Below are positions 1 to 6,886 of a stretch of 30,188 nt of DNA, piece by piece. The notes below the pieces were generated by a model. The model saw only the letters and a list, made by a program, of their open reading frames with translations. It was not told the origin of the DNA and did not search any database. Within the stretch, counting starts at the first letter, position 1; every line of letters begins with the position of its first letter. The stretch is taken from assembly GCA_964540095.1 (NCBI GenBank), contig CAZILH010000011.1:1-30188 (forward strand), in the 5' to 3' direction. The position numbers and the translations under genes are program-made. The DNA is from CALMZN01 sp964540095. Its GTDB lineage: Bacteria > Patescibacteriota > Patescibacteriia > UBA1558 > GWA2-36-10.

Positions 1-68
1 TTTTGGTGTCAGCTTTTGCTGAAGCCATTGCTATTTACGCTTTGATTATTGCTTTCAGTATCAAATAG
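1..68 (+). CDS. atpE: ATP synthase F0 subunit c, C-terminal end (partial)
   Basis: Only the last 21 codons are in the window, in the frame starting at base 3 and ending with TAG at 66-68. The visible peptide has the pattern EAIAIYALIIAFSI, which matches the second transmembrane helix of the proteolipid c subunit, where c-ring proteins end. The subunit forms the proton- or sodium-translocating ring of F1F0 ATP synthase in the cytoplasmic membrane. The ion-binding carboxylate lies upstream of the window, so ion specificity cannot be judged. Identity is supported by atpF directly downstream in the usual order. Confidence 0.85.
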   Translation, partial: LVSAFAEAIAIYALIIAFSIK

Positions 69-271
69 ATTTTTTTGACTGCCCTCATATATTCGGGCGG
101 CTCGCTGGCCATTGTCATTGCGAGGAGACTGAGCAGAGCTCGGGCGACGAAGCAATCTACCAGCTTGTAGATTGCCACGCCCCGCATTCGCGAGGCTCGC
201 AATGACGATTGAAGTCAGTGAGTCACACCACAGAAGATTTATATTGAGGGCGGGACTAAGTAATTTATTTT
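69..271. other. Intergenic region inside the atp operon carrying a palindromic repeat
   Basis: This 203-base gap separates atpE from atpF, whereas most other atp junctions here are shorter than about 35 bases. It holds no convincing ORF. Its centre is the nested palindromic repeat annotated separately (114-206), and the rest is unremarkable. Confidence 0.7.
114..206. repeat. Nested palindromic REP-like/MITE-like element
   Basis: The outer arms GTCATTGCGAG (114-124) and CTCGCAATGAC (196-206) are perfect inverted copies. An inner perfect pair, GCAATCTAC (152-160) and GTAGATTGC (167-175), is separated by six bases. From memory, this 'TCATTGCGAG...GAAGCAATCT' type of sequence is a dispersed intergenic repeat in many bacterial genomes. 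No ORF lies inside it, so if it moves it would need an enzyme in trans. In RNA it would form a long hairpin between the c and b subunit genes. Confidence 0.75.
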
Positions 272-763
272 ATGGAAATATTGCAATTATTTGGAGTGGA
301 CTGGAGATTAATGCTAGCGCAAATATTTAATTTTGCGATTGTGGCTTTTGTTTTGTGGCGTTTTGCTATCAAGCCATTGATGGTCAGCATGGAAAAAAGG
401 AATCAAGAAATTGAGCAGGGCTTGAAAGATGCCGAAAAATCTACGCAGAAATTAGCCGAATCAGATCGTGAAATAAAAAAGAGCTTGCAGGAAACTCAGA
501 CCAAGGCCATGGAGATAATCATGCAGGCCAAAAAAGACGCTGAAGCAGAAAAGCATGCTCAGCTGGAGAAAACCAAGCAAGAGGTGAAGCATTTGATAGA
601 TAAGGCCAAGGAGCAGATTGCTAATCAACAAGAAGAAATGCTTTCACAGGCCAAAACCGAATTGGCTGAAACCGTAGTGGAGACAGTCAGATTGCTTATG
701 GACAACAAAATGAACAAAGATATTGATAAAAAATACATTGACTCAATGTTGAAAAAAGTTTAA
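272..763 (+). CDS. atpF: ATP synthase F0 subunit b
   Basis: At 163 aa it has the usual length and layout of the b subunit. One N-terminal transmembrane helix (about residues 13-32) is followed by a long charged, alanine/lysine/glutamate-rich helix (about 40-140) that forms the dimeric peripheral stalk. The stretch FAIKPLMVSMEKR after the membrane segment matches the family's conserved cytoplasmic exit. The protein tethers the F1 head through delta to the membrane F0 sector. The ATG start has no Shine-Dalgarno sequence. It follows atpE after the repeat-bearing gap and is two bases from atpH. Confidence 0.95.
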   Translation: MEILQLFGVDWRLMLAQIFNFAIVAFVLWRFAIKPLMVSMEKRNQEIEQGLKDAEKSTQKLAESDREIKKSLQETQTKAMEIIMQAKKDAEAEKHAQLEKTKQEVKHLIDKAKEQIANQQEEMLSQAKTELAETVVETVRLLMDNKMNKDIDKKYIDSMLKKV

Positions 764-765
764 TT

Positions 766-1170
766 ATGAATAGCCGGCAACAAGCAAAAAGTATCGCCAA
801 GCTGTATTGGGGTTTGAGTCAGAACCGCAGCGAAAAAGAAGTGGACCAGATAGTAGTCACGCTGGTTGATTTTTTGGCTAGTCGTGGTCAGATTGCTTTG
901 GTGTCAGTTGTTTTGGATGAAACAAAAAAATTACTCTACGCTCAAAAAAATCAAGTAGCTGTAGAGGTCTTGTCAAAATACGCTCTGACCACTAGTGAGC
1001 AGGCCGCTGTCAAATCATTGGTTCACAAAAAAACTGGCCAGGAAGCTATTTTGCATCACAATGAGGGCAGTGATTTGATTGGCGGAGTCAAAATTAGATA
1101 TGAAGATAAAATCATTGACCTGACAATCAAAAAACAATTAGAAGATTTAAAACAATATTTAAGCGAATAA
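766..1170 (+). CDS. atpH: ATP synthase F1 subunit delta
   Basis: This 134 aa protein occupies the delta position between b and alpha. It is shorter than the common 175-180 aa delta subunit. The C-terminal half is well conserved, with GSDLIGGVKIRYEDKIID resembling the family's 'DpsliGGv.v...d.viD.Sv' signature, followed by a helical tail. Delta caps the alpha3beta3 head and binds the end of the b stalk. The shortening falls in the N-terminal helical domain. It starts two bases after the atpF stop without a ribosome-binding site, so translational coupling is likely. Confidence 0.88.
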   Translation: MNSRQQAKSIAKLYWGLSQNRSEKEVDQIVVTLVDFLASRGQIALVSVVLDETKKLLYAQKNQVAVEVLSKYALTTSEQAAVKSLVHKKTGQEAILHHNEGSDLIGGVKIRYEDKIIDLTIKKQLEDLKQYLSE

Positions 1171-1195
1171 ATAATTTAATAATATAGGTAATAAT

Positions 1196-2710
1196 ATGTC
1201 TAATGATCATTTGGTAAAAAGTTTAGAAAAAAAATTGGCTTCTTGGAAACCAAAGGCCGTTGAGGAAACTTATGGCGAGGTACTAGAGGTTGGTGATGGC
1301 ATTGCCAAAATTTCTGGTCTGTCCACTGTCATGTCTTCCGAGATGATAGAAATCACCACTCAAGATGGCACCAAAGTAGCTGGTGTGGTGCTCAATCTAG
1401 AGGAGCAAGTAATTGGTGCTATTATTTTGGGTGAATACGGCAAAATCCAAGAGGGTGATAAAGTAAGTTCTACTAAGAAAATATTGCAAGTGCCAGTCGG
1501 CGAACAAGTGATTGGTCGTGTAGTCAATCCTTTGGGTGAACCAGTAGATGGTAAGGGGCCAATCAAGACCAAAACTTTTTATCCAATTGAAAAAATAGCT
1601 CCGGGTGTCATCACTCGTCAGTCAGTCACTCAACCATTGCAGACCGGTATTAAAATTATTGATTCTATTATTCCGATTGGCAAAGGTCAAAGAGAGTTAA
1701 TCATTGGTGATAGGCAGACCGGTAAGACGGCTCTAGCCATTGACGCGATTATCAATCAAAAAGGCAAAGATGTAATCTGTATTTATGTGGCTGTCAGCCA
1801 AAAAGAATCAAAGATTGCCAAAATTGTGGCCAAACTAGAAGAGACCGGCGCTATGGAATACACGACAGTGGTACTGGCTGGCGCTTCCCAATCAGCATCT
1901 TTGGCTTATATTGCGCCTTATGCTGGTTGTGCTATGGGCGAATATTTTATGGACCAAGGCAAAGATGTTTTGGTTATTTATGATGATTTATCCAAACACG
2001 CCGTGGCTTACAGGCAGATATCATTGTTGTTGAGACGCCCGCCAGGACGCGAGGCCTATCCTGGTGATGTGTTTTATTTACACTCTCGTTTATTAGAGCG
2101 CGCAGCCAAAATGTCCCAAGAACATGGTGGAGGATCACTCACGGCTTTGCCAATTATTGAGACCCAGGCCGGTGATATTTCAGCTTATATTCCGACCAAT
2201 GTAATTTCCATTACTGACGGGCAAATATTTTTGGAAACGGATTTGTTCTACAAAGGCGTGCGTCCGGCTTTGAACTCCGGTCTTTCAGTGTCTCGTGTCG
2301 GATCAGCCGCCCAGATCAAGGCCATGAAAAAAGTGGCCGGTAAATTGAAATTGGATTTAGCCCAATTTAGGGAGCTGGAAGCTTTTGCTCAATTTGGTTC
2401 TGATCTTGATGAGGCCACCAAACAGCAGATCAATCGTGGTTTGCGGGTGACGGAAATTTTGAAACAGGGTCAATATCAGCCCATACCACAAAGCAAACAA
2501 GTGGTGATTTTGTATGCAGTGACTAATGGTTATTTAGATAATATCCCAGTAGATAAAATTAGCGAATGGGAAAAGAAATTGTACGCTACCCTAGACACTA
2601 GTGCCAAAGATTTGTTAGCGGGCATTGAAAAAGATGGACAACTCACCGAAGAGCGGGAAGCAGAAATGCAAAAAATAATTAAGCAGTTAGTAGAAACAGA
2701 AGTAAAATAA
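1196..2710 (+). CDS. atpA: ATP synthase F1 subunit alpha
   Basis: At 504 aa this is a full-length alpha subunit. It has the beta-barrel N-terminus, the nucleotide-binding P-loop GDRQTGKT at residues 171-178, and the family's conserved segment around YDDLSKHAVAYR and RRPPGREAYPGDVFYLHSRLLERAAK. It is a non-catalytic nucleotide-binding subunit of the F1 hexamer and contributes the arginine finger to the catalytic sites on beta. It sits between atpH and atpG in standard order. A weak AGGT lies upstream of the ATG but there is no strong Shine-Dalgarno sequence. Confidence 0.98.
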   Translation: MSNDHLVKSLEKKLASWKPKAVEETYGEVLEVGDGIAKISGLSTVMSSEMIEITTQDGTKVAGVVLNLEEQVIGAIILGEYGKIQEGDKVSSTKKILQVPVGEQVIGRVVNPLGEPVDGKGPIKTKTFYPIEKIAPGVITRQSVTQPLQTGIKIIDSIIPIGKGQRELIIGDRQTGKTALAIDAIINQKGKDVICIYVAVSQKESKIAKIVAKLEETGAMEYTTVVLAGASQSASLAYIAPYAGCAMGEYFMDQGKDVLVIYDDLSKHAVAYRQISLLLRRPPGREAYPGDVFYLHSRLLERAAKMSQEHGGGSLTALPIIETQAGDISAYIPTNVISITDGQIFLETDLFYKGVRPALNSGLSVSRVGSAAQIKAMKKVAGKLKLDLAQFRELEAFAQFGSDLDEATKQQINRGLRVTEILKQGQYQPIPQSKQVVILYAVTNGYLDNIPVDKISEWEKKLYATLDTSAKDLLAGIEKDGQLTEEREAEMQKIIKQLVETEVK

Positions 2711-2713
2711 TTT

Positions 2714-3628
2714 ATGCCGGCCACTCGTGATATAAAAAGAAGAATACGCTCGGTACGCAGTACCAAAAAGATTACTAGAGCCATGGAGCTGGTAGCGGCG
2801 GCCAAGATGCGCAAAGCCGTCACCAAAGTGTTGGCCACTAGGACTTATTCTGATTTGGCTTGGGGTACTGTTTTGCATTTGGTCAAAAAATTAAATGCTG
2901 AACACCATCCATTTTTTCAAGAACCAAAAAAAGTAAAAAAAGTTGGCGTTATTTTGATCAGCACCAATCGCGGTTTGTGTGGTAGTTTCAACACCCAGTT
3001 AGTTAATAAAGTTGTGCAATCTATTAATATTCATCATCCTGAAAAAGTTGAAACGGAAATTATTACTATGGGTCTGAAAGGTAGGTTGGAAGCCAGACGT
3101 CGTAAGCTAAATATTGTGGCGGATTTTCCTAAAGATGATATTACTACTAGTTCAGAAAAAATTAGTTCTTCAGCCCACTTGGTGGTGCAAAATTTTCTAG
3201 ACAAAAAATATGATAAAGTTTTTGTAGCTTACACCGACTTTGTTTCTTCCTTGAGGCAGGTACCTCATGTCATGCAACTATTGCCGATTGTACCAACAAT
3301 AGATGAACGCTTGGCTCACATTGTGCATGAAAAAAAAGAAGAAACAAACGATATTAATGTTGATAATTTTTCGGATTTTATTTTTGAGCCAGATATGAAA
3401 CAGGTGCTTGATGCTTTTTTGCCACGCTTAGTGGAAATTCAGATTTATCAAGCGGTCTTAGAGAGCGAAGCCAGTGAACACTCCGCTCGTATGTTTGCCA
3501 TGCGCAATGCCTCAGATGCCGCTAGCGACATGATAGAGTCCTTGACTCTGGCCTACAACCAAGCCAGGCAAGCTAGTATTACAGCGGAAATTGCGGAAAT
3601 TGCTGCCGGCAGTGCTGCTTTAAATTAA
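2714..3628 (+). CDS. atpG: ATP synthase F1 subunit gamma
   Basis: This 304 aa protein starts with the conserved gamma N-terminus (RDIKRRIRSVRSTKKITRAM) and ends with a long helix containing ASDAASDMIESLTLAYNQARQ, the pair of segments that form the rotating coiled-coil shaft. The central Rossmann-like part includes GVILISTNRGLCGSFN. It couples ring rotation to catalysis in F1. A charged insertion, roughly residues 205-220 (HEKKEETNDINVDN), is slightly longer than in model proteins. The ATG comes three bases after the atpA stop with no Shine-Dalgarno sequence. Confidence 0.97.
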   Translation: MPATRDIKRRIRSVRSTKKITRAMELVAAAKMRKAVTKVLATRTYSDLAWGTVLHLVKKLNAEHHPFFQEPKKVKKVGVILISTNRGLCGSFNTQLVNKVVQSINIHHPEKVETEIITMGLKGRLEARRRKLNIVADFPKDDITTSSEKISSSAHLVVQNFLDKKYDKVFVAYTDFVSSLRQVPHVMQLLPIVPTIDERLAHIVHEKKEETNDINVDNFSDFIFEPDMKQVLDAFLPRLVEIQIYQAVLESEASEHSARMFAMRNASDAASDMIESLTLAYNQARQASITAEIAEIAAGSAALN

Positions 3629-3660
3629 TTTATAAATTTTTGTAATAATTTCATAATTTT

Positions 3661-5031
3661 ATGGAGAACAAAGGAAAAATCAAGCAAATAATTGGCGCGG
3701 TGGTCGATGTTTATTTTGAGAAAAAATTGCCAGAAATCAATCAAGCGTTAGAGGTTGAATTAAATGGAGAAAAATTGGTTTTGGAAGTCCAGAAACACTT
3801 AGGTGATCACATGGTCAGGACTGTGGCTATGAGCTCTACAGACGGCTTGGCTAGAGATGTGGATGTGGTAGATACTGCCAAACCAATTTCTGTGCCAGTA
3901 GGTCAAGAAACACTGGGTCGCATGTTCAATGTTTTGGGTAAAGCCGTTGATGGTCAAAAAGATGTTGTGACCAAAGACAATTGGCCAATTCATCGCTCTG
4001 CTCCAAAATTTGTCGAGCAATCAACCAAAACAGAAATATTTGAGACCGGCATCAAAGTAATAGATTTGATTTGTCCATTTATCAAAGGTGGAAAAGTTGG
4101 TCTCTTTGGCGGAGCTGGTGTCGGAAAAACTGTGGTTATTCAAGAATTGATTAGAAACATCGCTGCTGAACATGGTGGTTTCTCAGTCTTTGCTGGAGTA
4201 GGCGAGCGTACTCGTGAAGGTAATGACTTATATCATGAAATGAAAAATTCCGGAGTACTTAAAAACACTACAATGGTTTTTGGTCAGATGAATGAACCAC
4301 CGGGCGCTAGACAAAGAGTTGGTTTGACAGCGCTGACTATGGCCGAATATTTCAGAGACGTGGAAAATAAAGATGTCTTGTTATTTATTGACAACATTTT
4401 CCGCTTCACCCAAGCTGGGTCAGAGGTGTCAGCTTTGCTTGGTCGTATGCCTTCAGCCGTGGGTTATCAGCCCACTCTGGCTACGGAAATGGGCGAACTA
4501 CAAGAGCGTATTACTTCTACTAATAAGGGATCTATTACTTCTGTGCAAGCGGTCTATGTGCCAGCTGATGACTTGACTGACCCAGCGCCAGCCACTACTT
4601 TTGGACACTTGGACTCGACAGTGGTGTTGTCTCGTAATTTATCAGAGCTGGGTATTTATCCAGCAGTTGACCCACTTGATTCTAGCTCGATCATTTTGGA
4701 TCCGGAGATTGTGGGTCAAGAGCACTATGATGTGACTCGCGGTGTGCAAAAAGTTTTACAGCGCTATAAAGATTTGCAAGATATTATTGCTATCCTTGGT
4801 ATGGATGAATTATCAGAAGAAGACAAAATGACAGTCGCTCGCGCTAGAAAAATTCAGAAGTTTTTATCTCAGCCATTTTTCGTGGCTGAGACCTTCACTG
4901 GTACGGCTGGTCAATATGTTTCACTGAAGGATACTATCAAAGGTTTTAAAGAAATTTTGGCTGGTCAGCACGATGACAAGCCAGAGCAAGCTTTTTATAT
5001 GAAGGGTGCTATTGAACAAGTCAAAAGTTAA
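3661..5031 (+). CDS. atpD: ATP synthase F1 subunit beta (catalytic)
   Basis: At 456 aa it is full length. The Walker A motif GGAGVGKT is at residues 150-157, followed by the catalytic segment GVGERTREGNDLYHEM, Walker B around DVLLFIDNIFRF, and the long conserved block with the DELSEED-type signature (MDELSEEDK). Beta carries the catalytic sites that make or hydrolyse ATP. 'FIDNIFRF' matches the usual beta-subunit sequence. It follows atpG by about 30 AT-rich bases with no ribosome-binding site. Confidence 0.98.
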   Translation: MENKGKIKQIIGAVVDVYFEKKLPEINQALEVELNGEKLVLEVQKHLGDHMVRTVAMSSTDGLARDVDVVDTAKPISVPVGQETLGRMFNVLGKAVDGQKDVVTKDNWPIHRSAPKFVEQSTKTEIFETGIKVIDLICPFIKGGKVGLFGGAGVGKTVVIQELIRNIAAEHGGFSVFAGVGERTREGNDLYHEMKNSGVLKNTTMVFGQMNEPPGARQRVGLTALTMAEYFRDVENKDVLLFIDNIFRFTQAGSEVSALLGRMPSAVGYQPTLATEMGELQERITSTNKGSITSVQAVYVPADDLTDPAPATTFGHLDSTVVLSRNLSELGIYPAVDPLDSSSIILDPEIVGQEHYDVTRGVQKVLQRYKDLQDIIAILGMDELSEEDKMTVARARKIQKFLSQPFFVAETFTGTAGQYVSLKDTIKGFKEILAGQHDDKPEQAFYMKGAIEQVKS

Positions 5032-5040
5032 ATAATTATA

Positions 5041-5487
5041 ATGAAACCAATTTTATTAAAAATTGTGACACCCGAGCGCATTTTGTTTGAAGACAAGGTG
5101 AGTCAAGTTTCGGTCTCTACTGCTTTGGGTCAAATTACCATATTACCCAACCACATACCTTTGGTCAGCGCCTTGAAGCCAGGTGAAATAATTGTTCGCC
5201 AAGAAGGCAAGGATGAGGACTTGATGTCAGTATCTGGTGGCTTCATTGAGGTGCTAGCGGATCAAGTGGTCATTCTAGCTGACACGGCCGAAAGAGCCCA
5301 AGAGATAGATGAACAGAGGACAGAGGAAGCTATTAAGAGGGCTCAAGAATTAATGTCCAGTAAAGTGGTTGATGCCGAGCAGTTTGCTTATTTTTCTGCT
5401 CAATTGGAGAAAGAATTAGCCAGATTACACGTGGTCAGAAAATATAAAAAAGGTCAGAGCCATGTGCCAGGAGATTTTGGTAAGTAG
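5041..5487 (+). CDS. atpC: ATP synthase F1 subunit epsilon
   Basis: This 148 aa protein has the epsilon layout: an N-terminal beta-sandwich (VTPERILFEDKVSQVSV, LGQITILPNHIPLVSAL, SGGFIEVLADQVVILAD) and a C-terminal helical hairpin (about residues 88-135). Epsilon joins gamma to the c-ring, and in many bacteria its C-terminal helices inhibit ATP hydrolysis. It is the last gene of the atp operon, nine bases after atpD, and is followed by a GC-rich hairpin. Confidence 0.96.
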   Translation: MKPILLKIVTPERILFEDKVSQVSVSTALGQITILPNHIPLVSALKPGEIIVRQEGKDEDLMSVSGGFIEVLADQVVILADTAERAQEIDEQRTEEAIKRAQELMSSKVVDAEQFAYFSAQLEKELARLHVVRKYKKGQSHVPGDFGK

Positions 5488-5501
5488 CTTTTATCATTGA
5501 C

Positions 5502-5545
5502 CCTCCTTCGTCGCGCTAAGCGCGACTATGGTGGGCGAGACGAGG
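5502..5545. repeat. GC-rich imperfect palindrome after the atp operon
   Basis: A tight inner hairpin GTCGCGC-TAA-GCGCGAC (5510-5516 and 5520-5526) is enclosed by partly complementary outer arms CCTCCTTCGTC (5502-5512) and GACGAGG (5539-5545). It is followed by an A-run and then GTTTTT. It could serve as the atp operon terminator, but the T-run is displaced from the stem, so a dispersed REP-like repeat is equally possible. Confidence 0.55.
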
Positions 5546-5608
5546 ATAAAAAAAGTTTTTATTCAATATAAATATTATTGTTTAAAAATATGCGCAGAGT
5601 CACTATCA

Positions 5609-5637
5609 TTGACTTTTTATCCTATTTTTGCTAAGCT
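5609..5637 (+). promoter_or_regulatory. Promoter of the first carbonic-anhydrase-like gene
   Basis: TTGACT (5609-5614) and TAAGCT (5632-5637) are separated by 17 bases, giving a predicted start near 5644, about 20 bases before the ATG at 5664. The -10 is weak, so this is a moderate call. Confidence 0.45.
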
Positions 5638-5663
5638 TTTGTTCGTCTTAAAAAACGAAAAAT

Positions 5664-6113
5664 ATGGGATACATAGTACCAAACGATTTACTTACTGAGC
5701 ATGAATGTCCGCTAGCGGTCATCAAATGCGTTGATTTTCGCTTTCGAGAGTCGGATCAGGAGTTTGTGGAAAAACATCTAGGATATAAGAATTTTGACCT
5801 TTATGCTTGGCCTGGGTCGGCCAAGGATGTTTTGAAGAACAATGGTTTCAAAGTGTCTTTTTCTGAAAAAATAGTAGCTGTTTCCAAGAATCTTCATCAT
5901 GTCAAAAAATTGTTGTTGCTCTGGCACTGGGATTGCGGCGCCTATGGTGGCAGTAGTAATTTTTCTTCTGCTCAAGAGGAAGAGGCCGCTTACCAAAAAG
6001 ATCTACGCACTGTTCGAGATATGTTGATGCCTGATGTGCCAGCTGATTTGGAAATTGTTATGGCCTATTCAAAAGCCGTGCCCCAAGGACTTGATTATGC
6101 TATTTTAGAATAA
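5664..6113 (+). CDS. Beta-carbonic-anhydrase-like protein (149 aa)
   Basis: The protein carries the beta-carbonic anhydrase zinc-site pattern. C22-V-D24-F-R26 corresponds to the CxDxR motif (zinc cysteine plus Asp/Arg dyad), and H88-W-D-C91 to the HxxC pair. Between them, DLYAWPGSAKD stands where canonical enzymes have the RNAGN-type loop. All zinc ligands and the dyad are present, so CO2/bicarbonate interconversion is possible, but at 149 aa it is shorter than typical 190-230 aa enzymes and the surrounding sequence is divergent. The next gene shares the block DCxAYGG...FSS...A...DLRT and is a distant paralogue. No Shine-Dalgarno sequence is seen. Family membership is likely; catalytic activity is inference. 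Confidence 0.7.
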   Translation: MGYIVPNDLLTEHECPLAVIKCVDFRFRESDQEFVEKHLGYKNFDLYAWPGSAKDVLKNNGFKVSFSEKIVAVSKNLHHVKKLLLLWHWDCGAYGGSSNFSSAQEEEAAYQKDLRTVRDMLMPDVPADLEIVMAYSKAVPQGLDYAILE

Positions 6114-6151
6114 GATCTAGTTAAAACAAGGATTATGTAAAAAAATGTCTA

Positions 6152-6180
6152 TTGACATTTTTTTATTATTGGCCTATAAT
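6152..6180 (+). promoter_or_regulatory. Consensus sigma70-type promoter
   Basis: TTGACA (6152-6157) and TATAAT (6175-6180) with exactly 17 bases between them match the consensus perfectly. The predicted start is near 6187. It lies inside the longest open frame of the next gene, which therefore cannot start at its TTG at 6152. Confidence 0.85.
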
Positions 6181-6247
6181 ATGCTTTCCTTTTTCATGGG
6201 AGTTTGTCTCCTGCATGCAAATGGAACGTTCAGCAAGGAGGATAGCT

Positions 6248-6778
6248 TTGAGCAATCACGTATTGTACAACGGAGGAATGATCGGCTGTATCGATGGTGA
6301 GTATGCTCGTGATGCTTTGGATGTCGTCAGTTGTCTGGCTGGTGGTCGCAGAATTGACCCCTACAATCGGCCTGGCGCGACTAAGCGTCATTGCCGCAGT
6401 TGCGCGGTGACTCAAGAGGTGATTGACGATATTGCCAGGATCACTATCGCCAATCACGGTGCCAAGAACCTTTATCTGGTGCATCACACTGACTGTCTCG
6501 CCTATGGAGGGCACCGAGCTTTTTCCTCGCGAACCAAAGAGCGTGCCGCGCATGTTCTGGATCTGCGGACGGCCAAACGGCTGTTCTTTGAAGAAGTGAT
6601 GGCCTATGCTGAGCTTCTTCTGGAGGATGGGGATCTGACTTCCTGGGAAAGGGGACATCTGGAAGCTGCCTTGAGAGGTGGCTTCAAGGTAACGCCTATT
6701 TTGTTGCCCTCCGTGACTGAGAGAGCCAATCGTTCATTTACACCCGCAGAATGCCACGCCCTTATCGTAAGTGGCTAA
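6248..6778 (+). CDS. Divergent beta-carbonic-anhydrase-like protein
   Basis: I place the start at TTG 6248 because AAGGAGG (6235-6241) sits six bases upstream; ATG 6221 is the main alternative. The open frame extends to 6152 but overlaps a consensus promoter. The 176 aa product has C14-I-D16-G-E18 in place of CxDxR and H80-T-D-C83 for HxxC, so the zinc ligands remain but the dyad arginine is glutamate. It shares DCxAYGG...FSS...DLRT with the preceding gene. HCRSC adds two cysteines. Codon use is GC-richer than its neighbours, and the strong ribosome-binding site is also unusual here, suggesting separate acquisition. Function is unknown; a non-hydratase or altered-substrate role is possible. 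Confidence 0.65.
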   Translation: MSNHVLYNGGMIGCIDGEYARDALDVVSCLAGGRRIDPYNRPGATKRHCRSCAVTQEVIDDIARITIANHGAKNLYLVHHTDCLAYGGHRAFSSRTKERAAHVLDLRTAKRLFFEEVMAYAELLLEDGDLTSWERGHLEAALRGGFKVTPILLPSVTERANRSFTPAECHALIVSG

Positions 6779-6808
6779 ACGTAACATCTACCCACCGAAA
6801 GGTTGGGC

Positions 6809-6850
6809 AAAGGACTCTTGTTTGTGAGGGCTGACAAGAGTCCTTTTCTT
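6809..6850 (+). terminator. Rho-independent terminator
   Basis: AAAGGACTCTTG (6809-6820) pairs perfectly with CAAGAGTCCTTT (6835-6846), with a 14-base loop and a T-rich tail. It ends the carbonic-anhydrase-like unit. It also shows that the longer frame of the next gene, which runs back to 6803, is not used. Confidence 0.88.
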
Positions 6851-6851
6851 T

Positions 6852-6880
6852 TTGCCTTTTTCATGTTTTTTGTCTATAAT
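6852..6880 (+). promoter_or_regulatory. Leaderless promoter of the CFA-synthase-like gene
   Basis: TTGCCT (6852-6857) and TATAAT (6875-6880) are 17 bases apart. Counting seven bases from the -10 puts +1 at 6887, exactly the A of the ATG. Confidence 0.75.
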
Positions 6881-6886
6881 AAAAAT

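Noticed and set aside
114..206. Possible CRISPR repeat or tRNA-like structure
   Set aside because: There is only one copy with no spacers, and the arms do not form a cloverleaf with acceptor or T-loop consensus.
6152..6247. Upstream extension of the second carbonic-anhydrase-like frame to TTG 6152
   Set aside because: The TTG is the -35 of a consensus promoter, and the extra residues (hydrophobic, aromatic) look like translated promoter DNA. A strong ribosome-binding site serves TTG 6248.
6230..6658. 142-codon minus-strand open frame opposite the second carbonic-anhydrase-like gene
   Set aside because: The plus-strand frame has zinc-site motifs, promoter and ribosome-binding site; the opposite frame shows no recognisable motif and is best explained by GC-richer codon use.
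6803..6886. Longer N-terminus of the CFA-synthase-like protein
   Set aside because: The stretch contains a perfect terminator hairpin and a promoter whose +1 falls on ATG 6887.
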